DNA of 64,000 nt from Paramesorhizobium salinisoli (GTDB taxonomy: Bacteria; Pseudomonadota; Alphaproteobacteria; Rhizobiales; Rhizobiaceae): NCBI RefSeq assembly GCF_003335045.1, contig NZ_QOZG01000002.1:496001-560000 (forward strand). The letters are read 5' to 3'. Position 1 is the stretch's first letter. Every line of letters starts with the position of its first letter. Shown here in pieces: positions 10,671-20,405 of the stretch. The translations under genes and the position numbers were made by a program. The notes below the pieces were generated by a model. It worked only from the letters and a program-made list of their open reading frames with translations, searched no databases and was not told where the DNA came from.

Positions 10671-10690
10671 GCGCGTCCGATTGGACGCGC
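10671..10690. repeat. Perfect 8-bp inverted repeat upstream of tamA
   Basis: GCGCGTCC and GGACGCGC are separated by GATT. The hairpin lies about 140 bases upstream of the tamA start and has no T tract. It could be an operator or part of an RNA. No function is assigned. Confidence 0.4.
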
Positions 10691-10707
10691 AAAGGACGCT
10701 CCAACGC

Positions 10708-10736
10708 AAAATCCCGCCATTGCCGGCGGGATTTTT
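10708..10736 (-). terminator. Rho-independent terminator of the SH3 gene
   Basis: An 11-bp stem (AAAATCCCGCC with GGCGGGATTTT, apart from loop-edge bases) around a 6-base loop, with T runs on both strands. It begins 22 bases beyond the SH3 gene stop on the minus strand. Confidence 0.8.
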
Positions 10737-10757
10737 GTTCCTGAACTTGCTGGTTTT

Positions 10758-11282
10758 TTATCGGCCGATGCCCCAGGGGCGAATGTGCGGAACAACAGGA
10801 CCGGGGCCGAAATGCGGACCGCCACGTGGGCCGTGCCAATAGGGCGGCGGGAGAACAGGGCCGGGGCCGGTCCAGCTCGGCGCGCCCCAATGGGGCGGTG
10901 GAAGGGCGGGACCCGGTCCCCACGGACGGTGGCGATGCCGCCAGAAGGGCGGTGGACCCCAGAAGGGATCGGGATCGAGGTCGGGACCAAGGATCACGAC
11001 GGTGTTGCTGGAATAGCCGGGAGCAGAACCGACGCTGAAATAGCGGGCAGAAGCCCAGCCGCCGGCTCTCGGGAGGCTGACACGGCACCAACCGCCGCTA
11101 CATGGGCCCATATCGACCTCAGTGCCAACGGGCAGAGTCGCCACACGAGGATACCCAGCTCCAGGACCGGTCCTGACATTCACCGTCGCATTAGCAAAGG
11201 CGGGCTCCGCCTGGGCCGAGGATGGCGAGAACAAAACCGTAGACACAAGAACAGTCGAAAAGAAGCCGCCGCGCAAATTCAT
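10758..11282 (-). CDS. Secreted SH3-domain protein with Pro/Gly/Trp-rich tail
   Basis: 174 aa from the ATG at 11282, which has AGGGGAT 6 bases upstream. A signal peptide (residues 1 to about 26, ending SSAQA|EP) precedes a bacterial SH3 (SH3b) domain at about 27-85 (VNVRTGPGAGYPRVATLPVG; PCSGGWCRVSL). The last 75 residues are low-complexity, built from PPP, HWG, GPGP and PYWHGP units. SH3b domains commonly bind cell-wall peptides, so a periplasmic or envelope role is likely. The tail has no recognised fold. No operon partner is seen: a terminator follows and the upstream gene is over 130 bases away. Confidence 0.85.
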   Translation of the reverse strand: MNLRGGFFSTVLVSTVLFSPSSAQAEPAFANATVNVRTGPGAGYPRVATLPVGTEVDMGPCSGGWCRVSLPRAGGWASARYFSVGSAPGYSSNTVVILGPDLDPDPFWGPPPFWRHRHRPWGPGPALPPPHWGAPSWTGPGPVLPPPYWHGPRGGPHFGPGPVVPHIRPWGIGR

Positions 11283-11412
11283 ATGAAATCCCCTGCGAAC
11301 GATATAATTCTCATAAAACAATAGATGAAGCGATTGAGTTCGCAAGGATATTCCATCTACAGCGTTTACAATAGAATAATACGACTTGGATATTACTTAA
11401 GAGTAGTTGCAG

Positions 11413-11721
11413 CTACATCGCGAGATTGAAGACGAGAATACCCTCTATGCCGCCGTGAGCTGCGGCGACGAGACTTTGCCCGACCTTCACATGGGCAGGA
11501 TGAGGTAAATAGGCATCGCGCGCGGCCGCATCGACAAAATCGACGACGAAACCATGGGTGAAGCCCTTCTCCAGATTTTCAGGACTGCTGCTAGCGCCGC
11601 TGGACACCGCAAGAATTCCCTCGATCTGATCCTGAAGCGCGTGAACGCTCTTCAGCAGGCTTTCGATCTCGGCGGCATGTAGCCCTTCGCGGAAACGGAT
11701 GATGGCGATGTGGCGAATCAT
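11413..11721 (-). CDS. Dabb (stress-responsive alpha-beta barrel) family protein
   Basis: 102 aa, the usual length of a single dimeric Dabb domain. Typical features are the first strand IRHIAIIRFREG, a central helix with HALQDQIEGI, GFTHGFVVDFVDAAARDAYLPHPAHVKVG, and a hydrophobic last strand. The family includes polyketide cyclase-like enzymes and stress proteins of unknown substrate, so the reaction cannot be assigned. It lies 30 bases downstream of the hypothetical membrane protein at 11752-12117 on the same strand and may be co-transcribed with it. Confidence 0.88.
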   Translation of the reverse strand: MIRHIAIIRFREGLHAAEIESLLKSVHALQDQIEGILAVSSGASSSPENLEKGFTHGFVVDFVDAAARDAYLPHPAHVKVGQSLVAAAHGGIEGILVFNLAM

Positions 11722-11751
11722 GCGTTTTCCTTTCGCGGAGATGCGAAACGA

Positions 11752-12117
11752 TCATTGTGAAATGTCGAGGCCGGCGGTTTCTTCTTTCGTGAGGATTCCC
11801 GCTTCAAGGCAGTAGCGCACTTCGGCGCTCAAAATATCGCGCGGGCGAATATCATCGGGCACGGTTCCTCTGCGATAGAGACCGAGATCCCTAACGCTCT
11901 GGCTGCACCCGGCCTTTTGCAATGCAGCGACATCATCGACCGGCGCCGGGGCGGACCCCGGCGATGGGGGAGCGCCTATGGCTGGAGTGTCCGGCGGAAG
12001 ATCGGCAGGCGGCTCCAGCGCGGCATTGCGGGTCAGGAAATAAAAGGCAGAGCCGGCAAGCGCCAACCCGATGACCAGCACAGGGGCCCTGCGTCTAAAA
12101 ACAGGCCGACGATCCAA
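11752..12117 (-). CDS. Hypothetical single-pass membrane protein
   Basis: 121 aa. I do not recognise a family. The start is a TTG with GAGGTG 8 bases upstream. The overlapping upstream ATG is in another frame and soon stops. A basic N-terminus (MDRRPVFRRRAP) precedes one membrane helix (about residues 13-29, VLVIGLALAGSAFYFLT). A proline-rich linker (about 34-58) and a small acidic C-terminal domain with two cysteines (GCSQSV, RYCLEAG) follow. The topology suggests an inner-membrane anchor with a periplasmic domain, and the two cysteines could form a disulfide. The Dabb gene follows 30 bases downstream. Confidence 0.6.
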   Translation of the reverse strand: MDRRPVFRRRAPVLVIGLALAGSAFYFLTRNAALEPPADLPPDTPAIGAPPSPGSAPAPVDDVAALQKAGCSQSVRDLGLYRRGTVPDDIRPRDILSAEVRYCLEAGILTKEETAGLDISQ

Positions 12118-12428
12118 AATATATGCACCTCATCACTTCGAGCGATCTGCGCGCCTTCGCGCCGTCACTTTCGGGCTACGCATTCGGCACGTCAATCCCT
12201 GGTCAGGCCCCGCATCCCGGCTCTGAAATCTTTTCCAAAGCGACACGGCAATGAAAAGAGAGCTGGAAGTTTCGCAATAAAAAAGGCCGGGGCGAACCCG
12301 ACCTTTTCCCATCCATCTCGACACCAGTGCCAGTACATCCGTGGTCAACGGCGGAGATGAATTTCTAAAACCTTATATATGCCTAGCATCGGCATATTTC
12401 AACCATATGACGGTTGTTCGTGTCTGGC
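12118..12428. other. Gene-free spacer with one terminator
   Basis: 311 bases between two minus-strand hypothetical genes. The only structure seen is the terminator hairpin at 12279-12307. The remaining short open frames have neither a Shine-Dalgarno sequence nor recognisable protein features. Confidence 0.5.
12279..12307 (-). terminator. Rho-independent terminator after the 67-aa protein gene
   Basis: AAAAGGCCGGG and CCCGACCTTTT form an 11-bp stem with one mismatch around GCGAA. Read on the minus strand it is followed by TTTTTTATT. It lies about 120 bases beyond the stop of the gene at 12429-12632. Confidence 0.7.
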
Positions 12429-12632
12429 TCAGGCAGCAACCCTGCTTTCCGAATAGTCCGGCGCCTCGCCAAAGCCCAGGATATCGCTGAGGCATTGCTG
12501 GAAGAGATCCAGATCAACCGGCCCGATGCGGCTGAGGTAGATATCAATCTCATCCGGACCTACGCCCCGATTGAGCAGCTCGGCAATTGCCTCAAGAAGT
12601 ATGGTCCTCTGATCAAACCTGTATCGTAGCAT
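12429..12632 (-). CDS. Uncharacterised 67-aa protein behind a perfect CtrA-like box
   Basis: 67 aa from the ATG at 12632, with a GGGGGCAG tract just upstream. A TTG at 12686 would add 18 residues but is less likely because it lies next to the putative promoter. I do not recognise the family. The protein is soluble, helical and acidic: a basic start (LRYRFDQRT), a helix LLEAIAELLNRG, a GPDEIDIYLSRIG turn and a second helix LDLFQQCLSDILGF, then a polar tail. A consensus CtrA site lies about 57 bases upstream (12689-12707), and a terminator follows, so it is probably a single-gene transcript. Confidence 0.6.
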   Translation of the reverse strand: MLRYRFDQRTILLEAIAELLNRGVGPDEIDIYLSRIGPVDLDLFQQCLSDILGFGEAPDYSESRVAA

Positions 12633-12688
12633 AGCATCTGCCCCCAGAGGCCCATTCTTTGCGGAACGGGGATAGAGGTAACACAAAT

Positions 12689-12707
12689 ATGGTTAACAAA
12701 AGGTTAA
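12689..12707 (-). promoter_or_regulatory. Perfect CtrA-like box (TTAA-N7-TTAACCAT)
   Basis: Read on the minus strand this is TTAA, seven bases, TTAACCAT. It matches the full CtrA consensus known from Caulobacter and relatives, with all twelve defined bases present. It lies 57-75 bases upstream of the ATG of the 67-aa protein. Confidence 0.6.
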
Positions 12708-12763
12708 CGTATGCCAACCTAACAACAAACACAGAAAACTGGAAGTATAAGTTCGAATTTATT

Positions 12764-12839
12764 TGGTGGAGCCAAGCGGGATCGAACCGCTGACCTCCTG
12801 CATGCCATGCAGGCGCTCTCCCAGCTGAGCTATGGCCCC
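12764..12839 (-). tRNA. tRNA-Ala(GGC)
   Basis: 76 nt including an encoded CCA end. Read on the minus strand: acceptor GGGGCCA pairing with TGGCTCC, D-arm with AGCTCAGCTGGGAGAGC, anticodon stem CCTGC/GCAGG around the 7-base loop ATGGCAT (anticodon GGC), and T-arm GCGGTTCGATCCCGC. All arms pair. Confidence 0.95.
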
Positions 12840-12855
12840 ATCCTTTGCCCCGGGA

Positions 12856-12927
12856 TTTAATAAGCGGCTGGAACCGCGTCCGGGCAGAGTGCCGTCAGGA
12901 CGTTGCCTGACGAGGCGGCTTATTAAA
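12856..12927. repeat. Nested inverted repeat next to tRNA-Ala
   Basis: An outer perfect 10-bp pair, TTTAATAAGC (12856-12865) and GCTTATTAAA (12918-12927), encloses an inner 7-bp hairpin, CGTCAGG (12893-12899) and CCTGACG (12906-12912). The AT-rich outer arm lies about 20 bases from the tRNA 5' end and may contain its -10 element. It could be a structured leader, a regulatory site or a dispersed palindromic element. Confidence 0.5.
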
Positions 12928-12952
12928 GGGCGCCGCCGTGAAGATCAAGAGC

Positions 12953-12984
12953 TAAATCGCATCTCTTTCATGAGATGCGATTTA
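12953..12984 (-). repeat. Perfect 13-bp inverted repeat, possible terminator
   Basis: TAAATCGCATCTC and GAGATGCGATTTA surround a 6-base loop. It lies about 80 bases beyond the stop of the FYDLN gene. The T tract is weak, so a transcript-end stabiliser or repeat element is as likely as a terminator. Confidence 0.5.
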
Positions 12985-13020
12985 TTTCCGCAGCACAGCC
13001 ATTCATTGGATATGGCGTGC

Positions 13021-13041
13021 GATTCCGGACATGCCGGAATC
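13021..13041 (-). repeat. Perfect 8-bp inverted repeat after the FYDLN gene
   Basis: GATTCCGG and CCGGAATC surround a 5-base loop, 20 bases beyond the stop codon of the gene at 13062-13451. It has no T tract. It probably forms a hairpin in the 3' untranslated region. Confidence 0.45.
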
Positions 13042-13061
13042 AATGAAACCGATCGGCAGGA

Positions 13062-13451
13062 TCAGATTTCCTCGTCGTCGGCGCCTACGCCGCCACCGAG
13101 GATGCCGCTGACGTCGTCATCATCCTCGTCTTCTTCCTCTTCAAGGAACGGATCGTCGGCATCGTCTTCGATATCCACATCATCGTCGCCGAGGTCAGGC
13201 AAATCGTCGCCGCCCTTGGTTTCGTCGTCAGCCTCTTCGAGCGATACGAATTCAGGCTTTTCGAGGACGGTATCGACCTCCTCCTCTTCTACCTCGTCTT
13301 CGCGCACGCGGGAATCAACGCCTGATTCGAAATAGGATCGAGGATAGGACTGGCCGGTATAGGGGGAAACGATCGGATCCCGGTTCAGATCGTAAAATTT
13401 GCGGCCCGTTTCAGGGCAGATGCGTTTTGTGCCAAGTTCGGGTTTTACCAC
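13062..13451 (-). CDS. TIGR02300 (FYDLN acid domain) family protein
   Basis: 129 aa from a GTG at 13451, with CGAGG 6 bases upstream. This start gives the family N-terminus VVKPELGTKRICPETGRKFYDLN. The conserved zinc-ribbon-like motif CPxTG(R)KFYDLNRDPIVSPYTG occupies residues 11-35. The rest is a highly acidic tail with long Asp/Glu runs, expected to be disordered. The family is largely confined to alphaproteobacteria and its function is unknown. The open frame continues upstream to 13577, but that extension lacks family similarity. Three hairpins follow in the 3' spacer. Confidence 0.9.
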   Translation of the reverse strand: MVKPELGTKRICPETGRKFYDLNRDPIVSPYTGQSYPRSYFESGVDSRVREDEVEEEEVDTVLEKPEFVSLEEADDETKGGDDLPDLGDDDVDIEDDADDPFLEEEEDEDDDDVSGILGGGVGADDEEI

Positions 13452-13660
13452 GTGGAGCCTCGTTGATGACTGGCTGCAGCATATCCTATCCATCCCTTCG
13501 GCGTGAAAGAGGATATGCCCTTTTACAGTGTTTTCGGTCCTTAAGCGCAATTCGCAGCCTTTGTCAAAGCCTAACAATGCTGTTTGTCCATCTGGAGATC
13601 GCGCGTCCGGCCAAACAGGGAGGCTTTCGCTCCGCCTGGTGGCATCACATTGCCAGATGA

Positions 13661-15756
<2,096 letters not shown>

Positions 15757-15896
15757 ACCATACATGCATGACAAACTGCCTGCCTCCGGTCCACGCGCCG
15801 GATAGCCCGACAAGGGCGGACTGGAAGCAAGGCGAACCGAAACACGAACCACCGGCGCCGTATCCGAAGATAATTCCGGGTACACCAGGAGTCTAT

Positions 15897-17597
15897 ATGT
15901 CACAAGCAAACCCCACGCGGGAGGATTTCGAAGCCCTCCTCGCCGAGTCCTTTCTCAACAATGACCTTGCAGAAGGTTATGTCGTCAAGGGCCGTATCGT
16001 CGCCATCGAAAAAGACATGGCGATCATCGACGCCGGCCTCAAGGTCGAAGGTCGTGTGCCGCTGAAGGAATTCGGCGCCAAGGGCAAAGACGGCTCGATG
16101 AAGCCGGGCGACATCGTCGAAGTCTATGTCGAGCGCATCGAAAACGCCGTCGGCGAAGCAGTTCTCTCGCGCGAGAAGGCCCGCCGCGAAGAGAGCTGGG
16201 TCAAGCTCGAGCAGAAGTTCAACGCCGGCGAACGCGTCGAAGGCGTCATCTTCAACCAGGTCAAGGGCGGCTTCACGGTCGATCTCGACGGCGCCGTGGC
16301 CTTCCTGCCGCGCAGCCAGGTCGATATCCGTCCGATCCGCGACGTCACCCCGCTGATGCACAACCCGCAGCCCTTCGAAATCCTCAAGATGGACAAGCGC
16401 CGCGGCAATATCGTCGTCTCGCGCCGTACCGTCCTTGAGGAAAGCCGTGCCGAACAGCGTTCGGAAATCGTGCAGAACCTCGAAGAGGGCCAGGTTGTCG
16501 AAGGCATGGTCAAGAACATCACCGATTACGGTGCGTTCGTGGACCTTGGCGGCATCGACGGCCTGCTGCACGTCACCGACATGGCATGGCGCCGCGTCAA
16601 CCATCCGTCCGAGATCCTCAATATCGGCCAGACGGTCAAGGTGCAGATCATCCGCATCAACCAGGAAACCCATCGTATCTCGCTCGGCATGAAGCAGCTC
16701 GAGAGCGATCCGTGGGATGGCATCGGCGCGAAGTATCCGGTCGGCCACAAGATCACCGGCACGGTCACGAACATCACCGACTACGGTGCATTCGTCGAGA
16801 TCGAGCCCGGCATCGAAGGCCTGATCCACGTCTCGGAAATGTCCTGGACCAAGAAGAACGTGCATCCGGGCAAGATCCTCTCGACAACGCAGGAAGTCGA
16901 AGTGGTGGTTCTGGAAGTCGATCCGGTCAAGCGCCGCATTTCGCTCGGCCTCAAGCAGACCCTCGACAATCCCTGGACGACCTTCGCCCAGAAGTACCCG
17001 ACGGGCACCATCGTCGAAGGCGAAGTTAAGAACAAGACCGAATTCGGCCTGTTCATTGGCCTTGATGGCGATGTCGACGGCATGGTCCACCTCTCCGACC
17101 TCGACTGGAATCGTCCGGGCGAACAGGTCATCGAGGAGTACAACAAGGGTGATGTCGTCAAGGCGGTCGTTCTCGATGTCGATATCGACAAGGAACGCAT
17201 CTCGCTCGGCATCAAGCAGCTTACCGGCGACAAGGTCGGCGAAGCGGCTACCTCAGGCGAACTGCGCAAGAACGCCGTTGTTACCTGCGAAGTGACTGCC
17301 ATCACCGATGGCGGCATTGAAGTGCGTCTGATCGATCATGACGTTGACTCGTTCATCCGCCGCGCGGACCTGTCCCGCGACCGCGACGAGCAGCGCCCCG
17401 AGCGTTTCTCGGTCGGTCAGAAGGTCGACGCCCGCGTCATCGCCTTCGACAAGAAGACCCGCAAGCTGCAGGTCTCCATCAAGGCGCTGGAAATCGCCGA
17501 AGAGAAGGAAGCGGTTGCCCAGTACGGCTCGACCGACTCCGGCGCTTCGCTCGGCGACATCCTCGGCGCCGCGCTGAAGAAGCAGGAAAAGAACTGA
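15897..17597 (+). CDS. rpsA: 30S ribosomal protein S1
   Basis: 566 aa with six S1 (OB-fold) repeats, as is usual for the full-length protein. Three clear ones read GMVKNITDYGAFVDLGG, GTVTNITDYGAFVEIEPG and GEVKNKTEFGLFIGLDGD. S1 helps the 30S subunit bind and unfold mRNA. The start at 15897 follows AGGAG by 6 bases and gives the typical N-terminus SQANPTREDFEALL. The upstream in-frame 48 codons are the leader and are not coding by similarity. The 140-base leader after cmk may hold an autoregulatory site, not identified here. A strong terminator follows. Confidence 0.97.
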   Translation: MSQANPTREDFEALLAESFLNNDLAEGYVVKGRIVAIEKDMAIIDAGLKVEGRVPLKEFGAKGKDGSMKPGDIVEVYVERIENAVGEAVLSREKARREESWVKLEQKFNAGERVEGVIFNQVKGGFTVDLDGAVAFLPRSQVDIRPIRDVTPLMHNPQPFEILKMDKRRGNIVVSRRTVLEESRAEQRSEIVQNLEEGQVVEGMVKNITDYGAFVDLGGIDGLLHVTDMAWRRVNHPSEILNIGQTVKVQIIRINQETHRISLGMKQLESDPWDGIGAKYPVGHKITGTVTNITDYGAFVEIEPGIEGLIHVSEMSWTKKNVHPGKILSTTQEVEVVVLEVDPVKRRISLGLKQTLDNPWTTFAQKYPTGTIVEGEVKNKTEFGLFIGLDGDVDGMVHLSDLDWNRPGEQVIEEYNKGDVVKAVVLDVDIDKERISLGIKQLTGDKVGEAATSGELRKNAVVTCEVTAITDGGIEVRLIDHDVDSFIRRADLSRDRDEQRPERFSVGQKVDARVIAFDKKTRKLQVSIKALEIAEEKEAVAQYGSTDSGASLGDILGAALKKQEKN

Positions 17598-17626
17598 TCT
17601 TTCCCCGCCTCTGAAGGCTAAAAATC

Positions 17627-17657
17627 AAACCCGCCGGTGCAAGCCGGCGGGTTTTTC
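17627..17657 (+). terminator. Rho-independent terminator of rpsA
   Basis: AAACCCGCCGG and CCGGCGGGTTT form a perfect 11-bp stem around TGCAAG, followed by TTTTTC. It lies 30 bases after the rpsA stop, between rpsA and the convergent transporter gene. Confidence 0.92.
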
Positions 17658-17697
17658 TTTTGGATAGTGTCGGCTGATGGGTAGGCGTGGTGCTTCA

Positions 17698-18729
17698 TCA
17701 AACTCCAAGCAGGAGAATGAGGCCATAACTGACCAGCCCCAGCGCCAGCAGCGACAGGATGGCGGCAAGCGTCACCCTGCCGCCGGCGCGGGCGACAGTG
17801 CGGGCATCGACGCCGAGGCCGAGGGCCGCCATCGATATAATCGTCAGGAATGTCGAGGTTTCCTCAATGGGCATGTGCAGTGCGGCAGGGATAAAGCCGA
17901 GGGAGCGCAGCGCCATCATCGTGAGAAAGCCGATGATGAACCATGGGACGAGATGGCGGAGCGGCGGGCGCACGCGCTGGCCTTCCTCGCCCTGCCCCTC
18001 GCCCATCAGTGCGAGCGCCAGAATGACGGGGCCAAGCATCAGTACGCGCACCAGCTTCACCAGCGTGCCGAGCTGGACGCTCAAATGGGCAACGGGTGCG
18101 GTCGCGGCCAGCACCTGTGGTACAGCATAGACCGTAAGACCGGCAAAGACCCCATATTGCGCAAAGGAGAGGCCGAGGAGCGGCACCAGCAGCGGCAGAC
18201 AGAGAACCACCACGACGCCCAGAACCGCCGTGAATGCGATCGAGGCGGCGACATCGTCGCTATGCGCGCCGATGACGGGCGCGGTGGCGGCAATGGCCGA
18301 GTTGCCGCAGATTGAGTTACCACAGGCAACCAGCACGGCCATGCGATGTGGCAAACGCAAAAGCCGGCCGATGCCATAGCTCATGACAATGGCAACGATC
18401 ACGACACCGATAATGCCGAAGATCAATCCCGGACCGGCGGCGACGACAGCCGCCGTGCTGACCGAAGCGCCGAGAAGGACGATGGCGATCTCGAGCAGCG
18501 TCTTGGCGGAGAAGCGGACGCCTGCGTCAAAGCGGACACTGGGACGGCAGAAGGTGCGGATCGCCGCGCCGAGGAGAATGGCCAGAACCAGCCCTTCGAG
18601 CCAAGCACGGCCGGCGAGATGGACTTCCACCATCTGTAACAGCATCGCCAGTCCCGCAACTGCGCCACTCAGGAATATTCCGGGCGCCAGGAGGCTAATT
18701 TTTAGATGTTTTTCGCTGTTCATTGCCAT
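17698..18729 (-). CDS. YeiH/UPF0324 family putative sulfate exporter
   Basis: 343 aa with about ten hydrophobic segments covering nearly the whole chain. Family landmarks are ILLGAAIRT, KTLLEIAIVLLGASVS, VACGNSICGNSAIAATAPVIGA and AALGLGVDARTVARAGGR. UPF0324 members are predicted sulfate or organosulfonate exporters in the inner membrane. Direct functional data are limited. The gene is divergent from a LysR-type regulator 103 bases away, the usual yeiH-yeiE arrangement, so the regulator probably controls it. Confidence 0.88.
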   Translation of the reverse strand: MAMNSEKHLKISLLAPGIFLSGAVAGLAMLLQMVEVHLAGRAWLEGLVLAILLGAAIRTFCRPSVRFDAGVRFSAKTLLEIAIVLLGASVSTAAVVAAGPGLIFGIIGVVIVAIVMSYGIGRLLRLPHRMAVLVACGNSICGNSAIAATAPVIGAHSDDVAASIAFTAVLGVVVVLCLPLLVPLLGLSFAQYGVFAGLTVYAVPQVLAATAPVAHLSVQLGTLVKLVRVLMLGPVILALALMGEGQGEEGQRVRPPLRHLVPWFIIGFLTMMALRSLGFIPAALHMPIEETSTFLTIISMAALGLGVDARTVARAGGRVTLAAILSLLALGLVSYGLILLLGV

Positions 18730-18801
18730 TATCCAGAATATCTTTTCTCTATTATCTAGAAAATCGCATGTTCAATCTATTTAATAATATGGCATATTCC
18801 G

Positions 18802-18816
18802 TTCGATAAAATCGAA
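18802..18816. promoter_or_regulatory. LysR-type T-N11-A operator candidate
   Basis: TTCGAT-AAA-ATCGAA is a perfect palindrome of the T-N11-A form bound by LysR proteins. It lies 16 bases upstream of the LysR gene start and 73 bases from the divergent transporter start. Confidence 0.6.
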
Positions 18817-18832
18817 TGATTGGATTGGATTG

Positions 18833-19723
18833 ATGACGCTCGAACAGCTCCGAATCTTCATCGCCGTCGCCGAGCGCGAACATCTCACCCGCGCCGCGGA
18901 GGCACTCAGGCTGACACCCTCAGCAGTTAGTTCCGCCATACGCGCGCTGGAGGATCGCTACGGAACGACGCTGTTCAACCGGATCGGGAGGCGCATAGAG
19001 ACGACAGATGCCGGGCGGATTTTTCTGGAAGAAGCGCGGGCGACGCTGGCGCGGGCGCAGGCCGCCGAACTCGCTCTGGCGGAACTCGGCGGGCTGAAAC
19101 GGGGGAGCCTTCGCATCCATGCGAGCCAGACGATCGCCAGCTACTGGCTACCGCCCTTCCTGGCACAGTTTCATGCCGCCTATCCAGCTGTCGCGGTGCG
19201 CCTGACAGTCGGTAACACGCAGAGCGTTGCCCGCGCGACGGTGGAGGGCAGCGCCGATATCGGTTTCGTCGAAGGCGAGGTGGACGAACCGGCACTCATG
19301 ATCCAATCGGTGGCGGAAGATCACCTGGTGGCTGTGGTTTCCGCCTTGCATCCGTGGGCCGACGGCCATCCGCTGGTATTAGGGGATATCACGCAGGCCG
19401 ATTGGATCATGCGCGAAGAAGGATCCGGAACGCGTTCGGTATTCGAAAGCGCGATACGCTCTCAGGGCCTCGATCCCATGACATTGCGGATCGCGCTGGA
19501 ATTGCCGTCCAACGAAGCGGTGCTTTCGGCCGTACAATCGGGGGACTATGCGGCCGTCCTGTCGGAACTTGCAGCGGCACCTCATCTTGAGACCGGGCGG
19601 CTGGTCAAGGCCAACCTCACCCTGCCACGAAGGCGCTTCCTGCTGCTCTCGCACAAGGAGCGGTATCGCACCAAGGCTTTTCATTCGCTGGTCGGGATGT
19701 TGCCGGGAGCGGACCCGCTGTAG
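18833..19723 (+). CDS. LysR family transcriptional regulator (YeiE-like)
   Basis: 296 aa. The N-terminal winged helix-turn-helix covers residues 1-60 (TLEQLRIFIAVAEREHLTRAAEALRLTPSAVSSAIRALE) and a periplasmic-binding-like effector domain covers about 90-290. The ATG at 18833 is preferred over the TTG three bases upstream. The gene is divergent from the YeiH-type transporter, and a T-N11-A palindrome lies in the shared promoter. The effector may be a sulfur or anion metabolite by analogy to YeiE and CysB relatives, but this is inference. Confidence 0.9.
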   Translation: MTLEQLRIFIAVAEREHLTRAAEALRLTPSAVSSAIRALEDRYGTTLFNRIGRRIETTDAGRIFLEEARATLARAQAAELALAELGGLKRGSLRIHASQTIASYWLPPFLAQFHAAYPAVAVRLTVGNTQSVARATVEGSADIGFVEGEVDEPALMIQSVAEDHLVAVVSALHPWADGHPLVLGDITQADWIMREEGSGTRSVFESAIRSQGLDPMTLRIALELPSNEAVLSAVQSGDYAAVLSELAAAPHLETGRLVKANLTLPRRRFLLLSHKERYRTKAFHSLVGMLPGADPL

Positions 19724-19728
19724 TCGTC

Positions 19729-20331
19729 TCAACCGAGCGTCGAGTAATCCCGCACGATGAAGACGATCTCATCAATAATCGCAAGGGCCACGAAGATGAC
19801 GTGAAAACGCTGGCTGGTCGTAAGCATGGCGACAAGGCATGCGAGGATGAAAACGGCGGCTCGGATCGGATATTCGATGCCGTGGGCGTCGAAGTGATCT
19901 TGCCCCTTCAGCAGCGTATCGCCAATATCGGCAATATAAATCAGGATCATGATGGAGAAAAACCAGTTGCGCCGCGACATGAAATAATCGCGATAGCCGC
20001 TATATTCCTGCATATGATCGGGGAAAAGCAGCGTGCTGGCGAAAAAATAAAGGCTCGCATAGAAGATGACATACAAATAAATTCCGAAATGCCAGACGCT
20101 GATCCACTGCAAGTAGAATTCAAACCACCAGAAATGTACAATCGCCAGAAGCATGAATGCGACCCAGGCCAGATGCACGGAATAGATAATTTCATAGGCG
20201 GGATGCTGAACGAACCGGGCAAGGCCAGTCAGCAGCCGCGAAATGCACAAGCCAAGAATAATACCTATGATGATCCGGATATGGACGAAGATTTCCGATA
20301 CCGTTCCATGAATGGCGGAATGGATTTCCAT
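19729..20331 (-). CDS. Orphan multi-pass membrane protein of unknown family
   Basis: 200 aa from an ATG preceded by GAGGGGAAG. I do not recognise a family. Five or six membrane helices can be seen, for example IRIIIGIILGLCISRLL, IIYSVHLAWVAFMLLAIVHF, WHFGIYLYVIFYASLYFFA, WFFSIMILIYIADIG and AAVFILACLVAMLT. Aromatic residues are abundant (FWWFEFYLQW). Base composition is clearly more AT-rich than the flanking genes, which suggests acquisition by transfer or relaxed selection. The gene ends 5 bases from the convergent LysR gene and is separated from the SMR gene by a 75-base spacer. Confidence 0.7.
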   Translation of the reverse strand: MEIHSAIHGTVSEIFVHIRIIIGIILGLCISRLLTGLARFVQHPAYEIIYSVHLAWVAFMLLAIVHFWWFEFYLQWISVWHFGIYLYVIFYASLYFFASTLLFPDHMQEYSGYRDYFMSRRNWFFSIMILIYIADIGDTLLKGQDHFDAHGIEYPIRAAVFILACLVAMLTTSQRFHVIFVALAIIDEIVFIVRDYSTLG

Positions 20332-20405
20332 ATACTTCCCCTCGACCTAGAGGAAGCATTCAAGACCATAAACGTTAAAAACTCATAGAAATACTTGTAA
20401 ACTTC

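Noticed and set aside
13452-13577. N-terminal extension of the FYDLN protein
   Set aside because: The frame is open upstream of 13451, but the family begins at the GTG with a proper ribosome-binding site, and the extension has no similarity to it.
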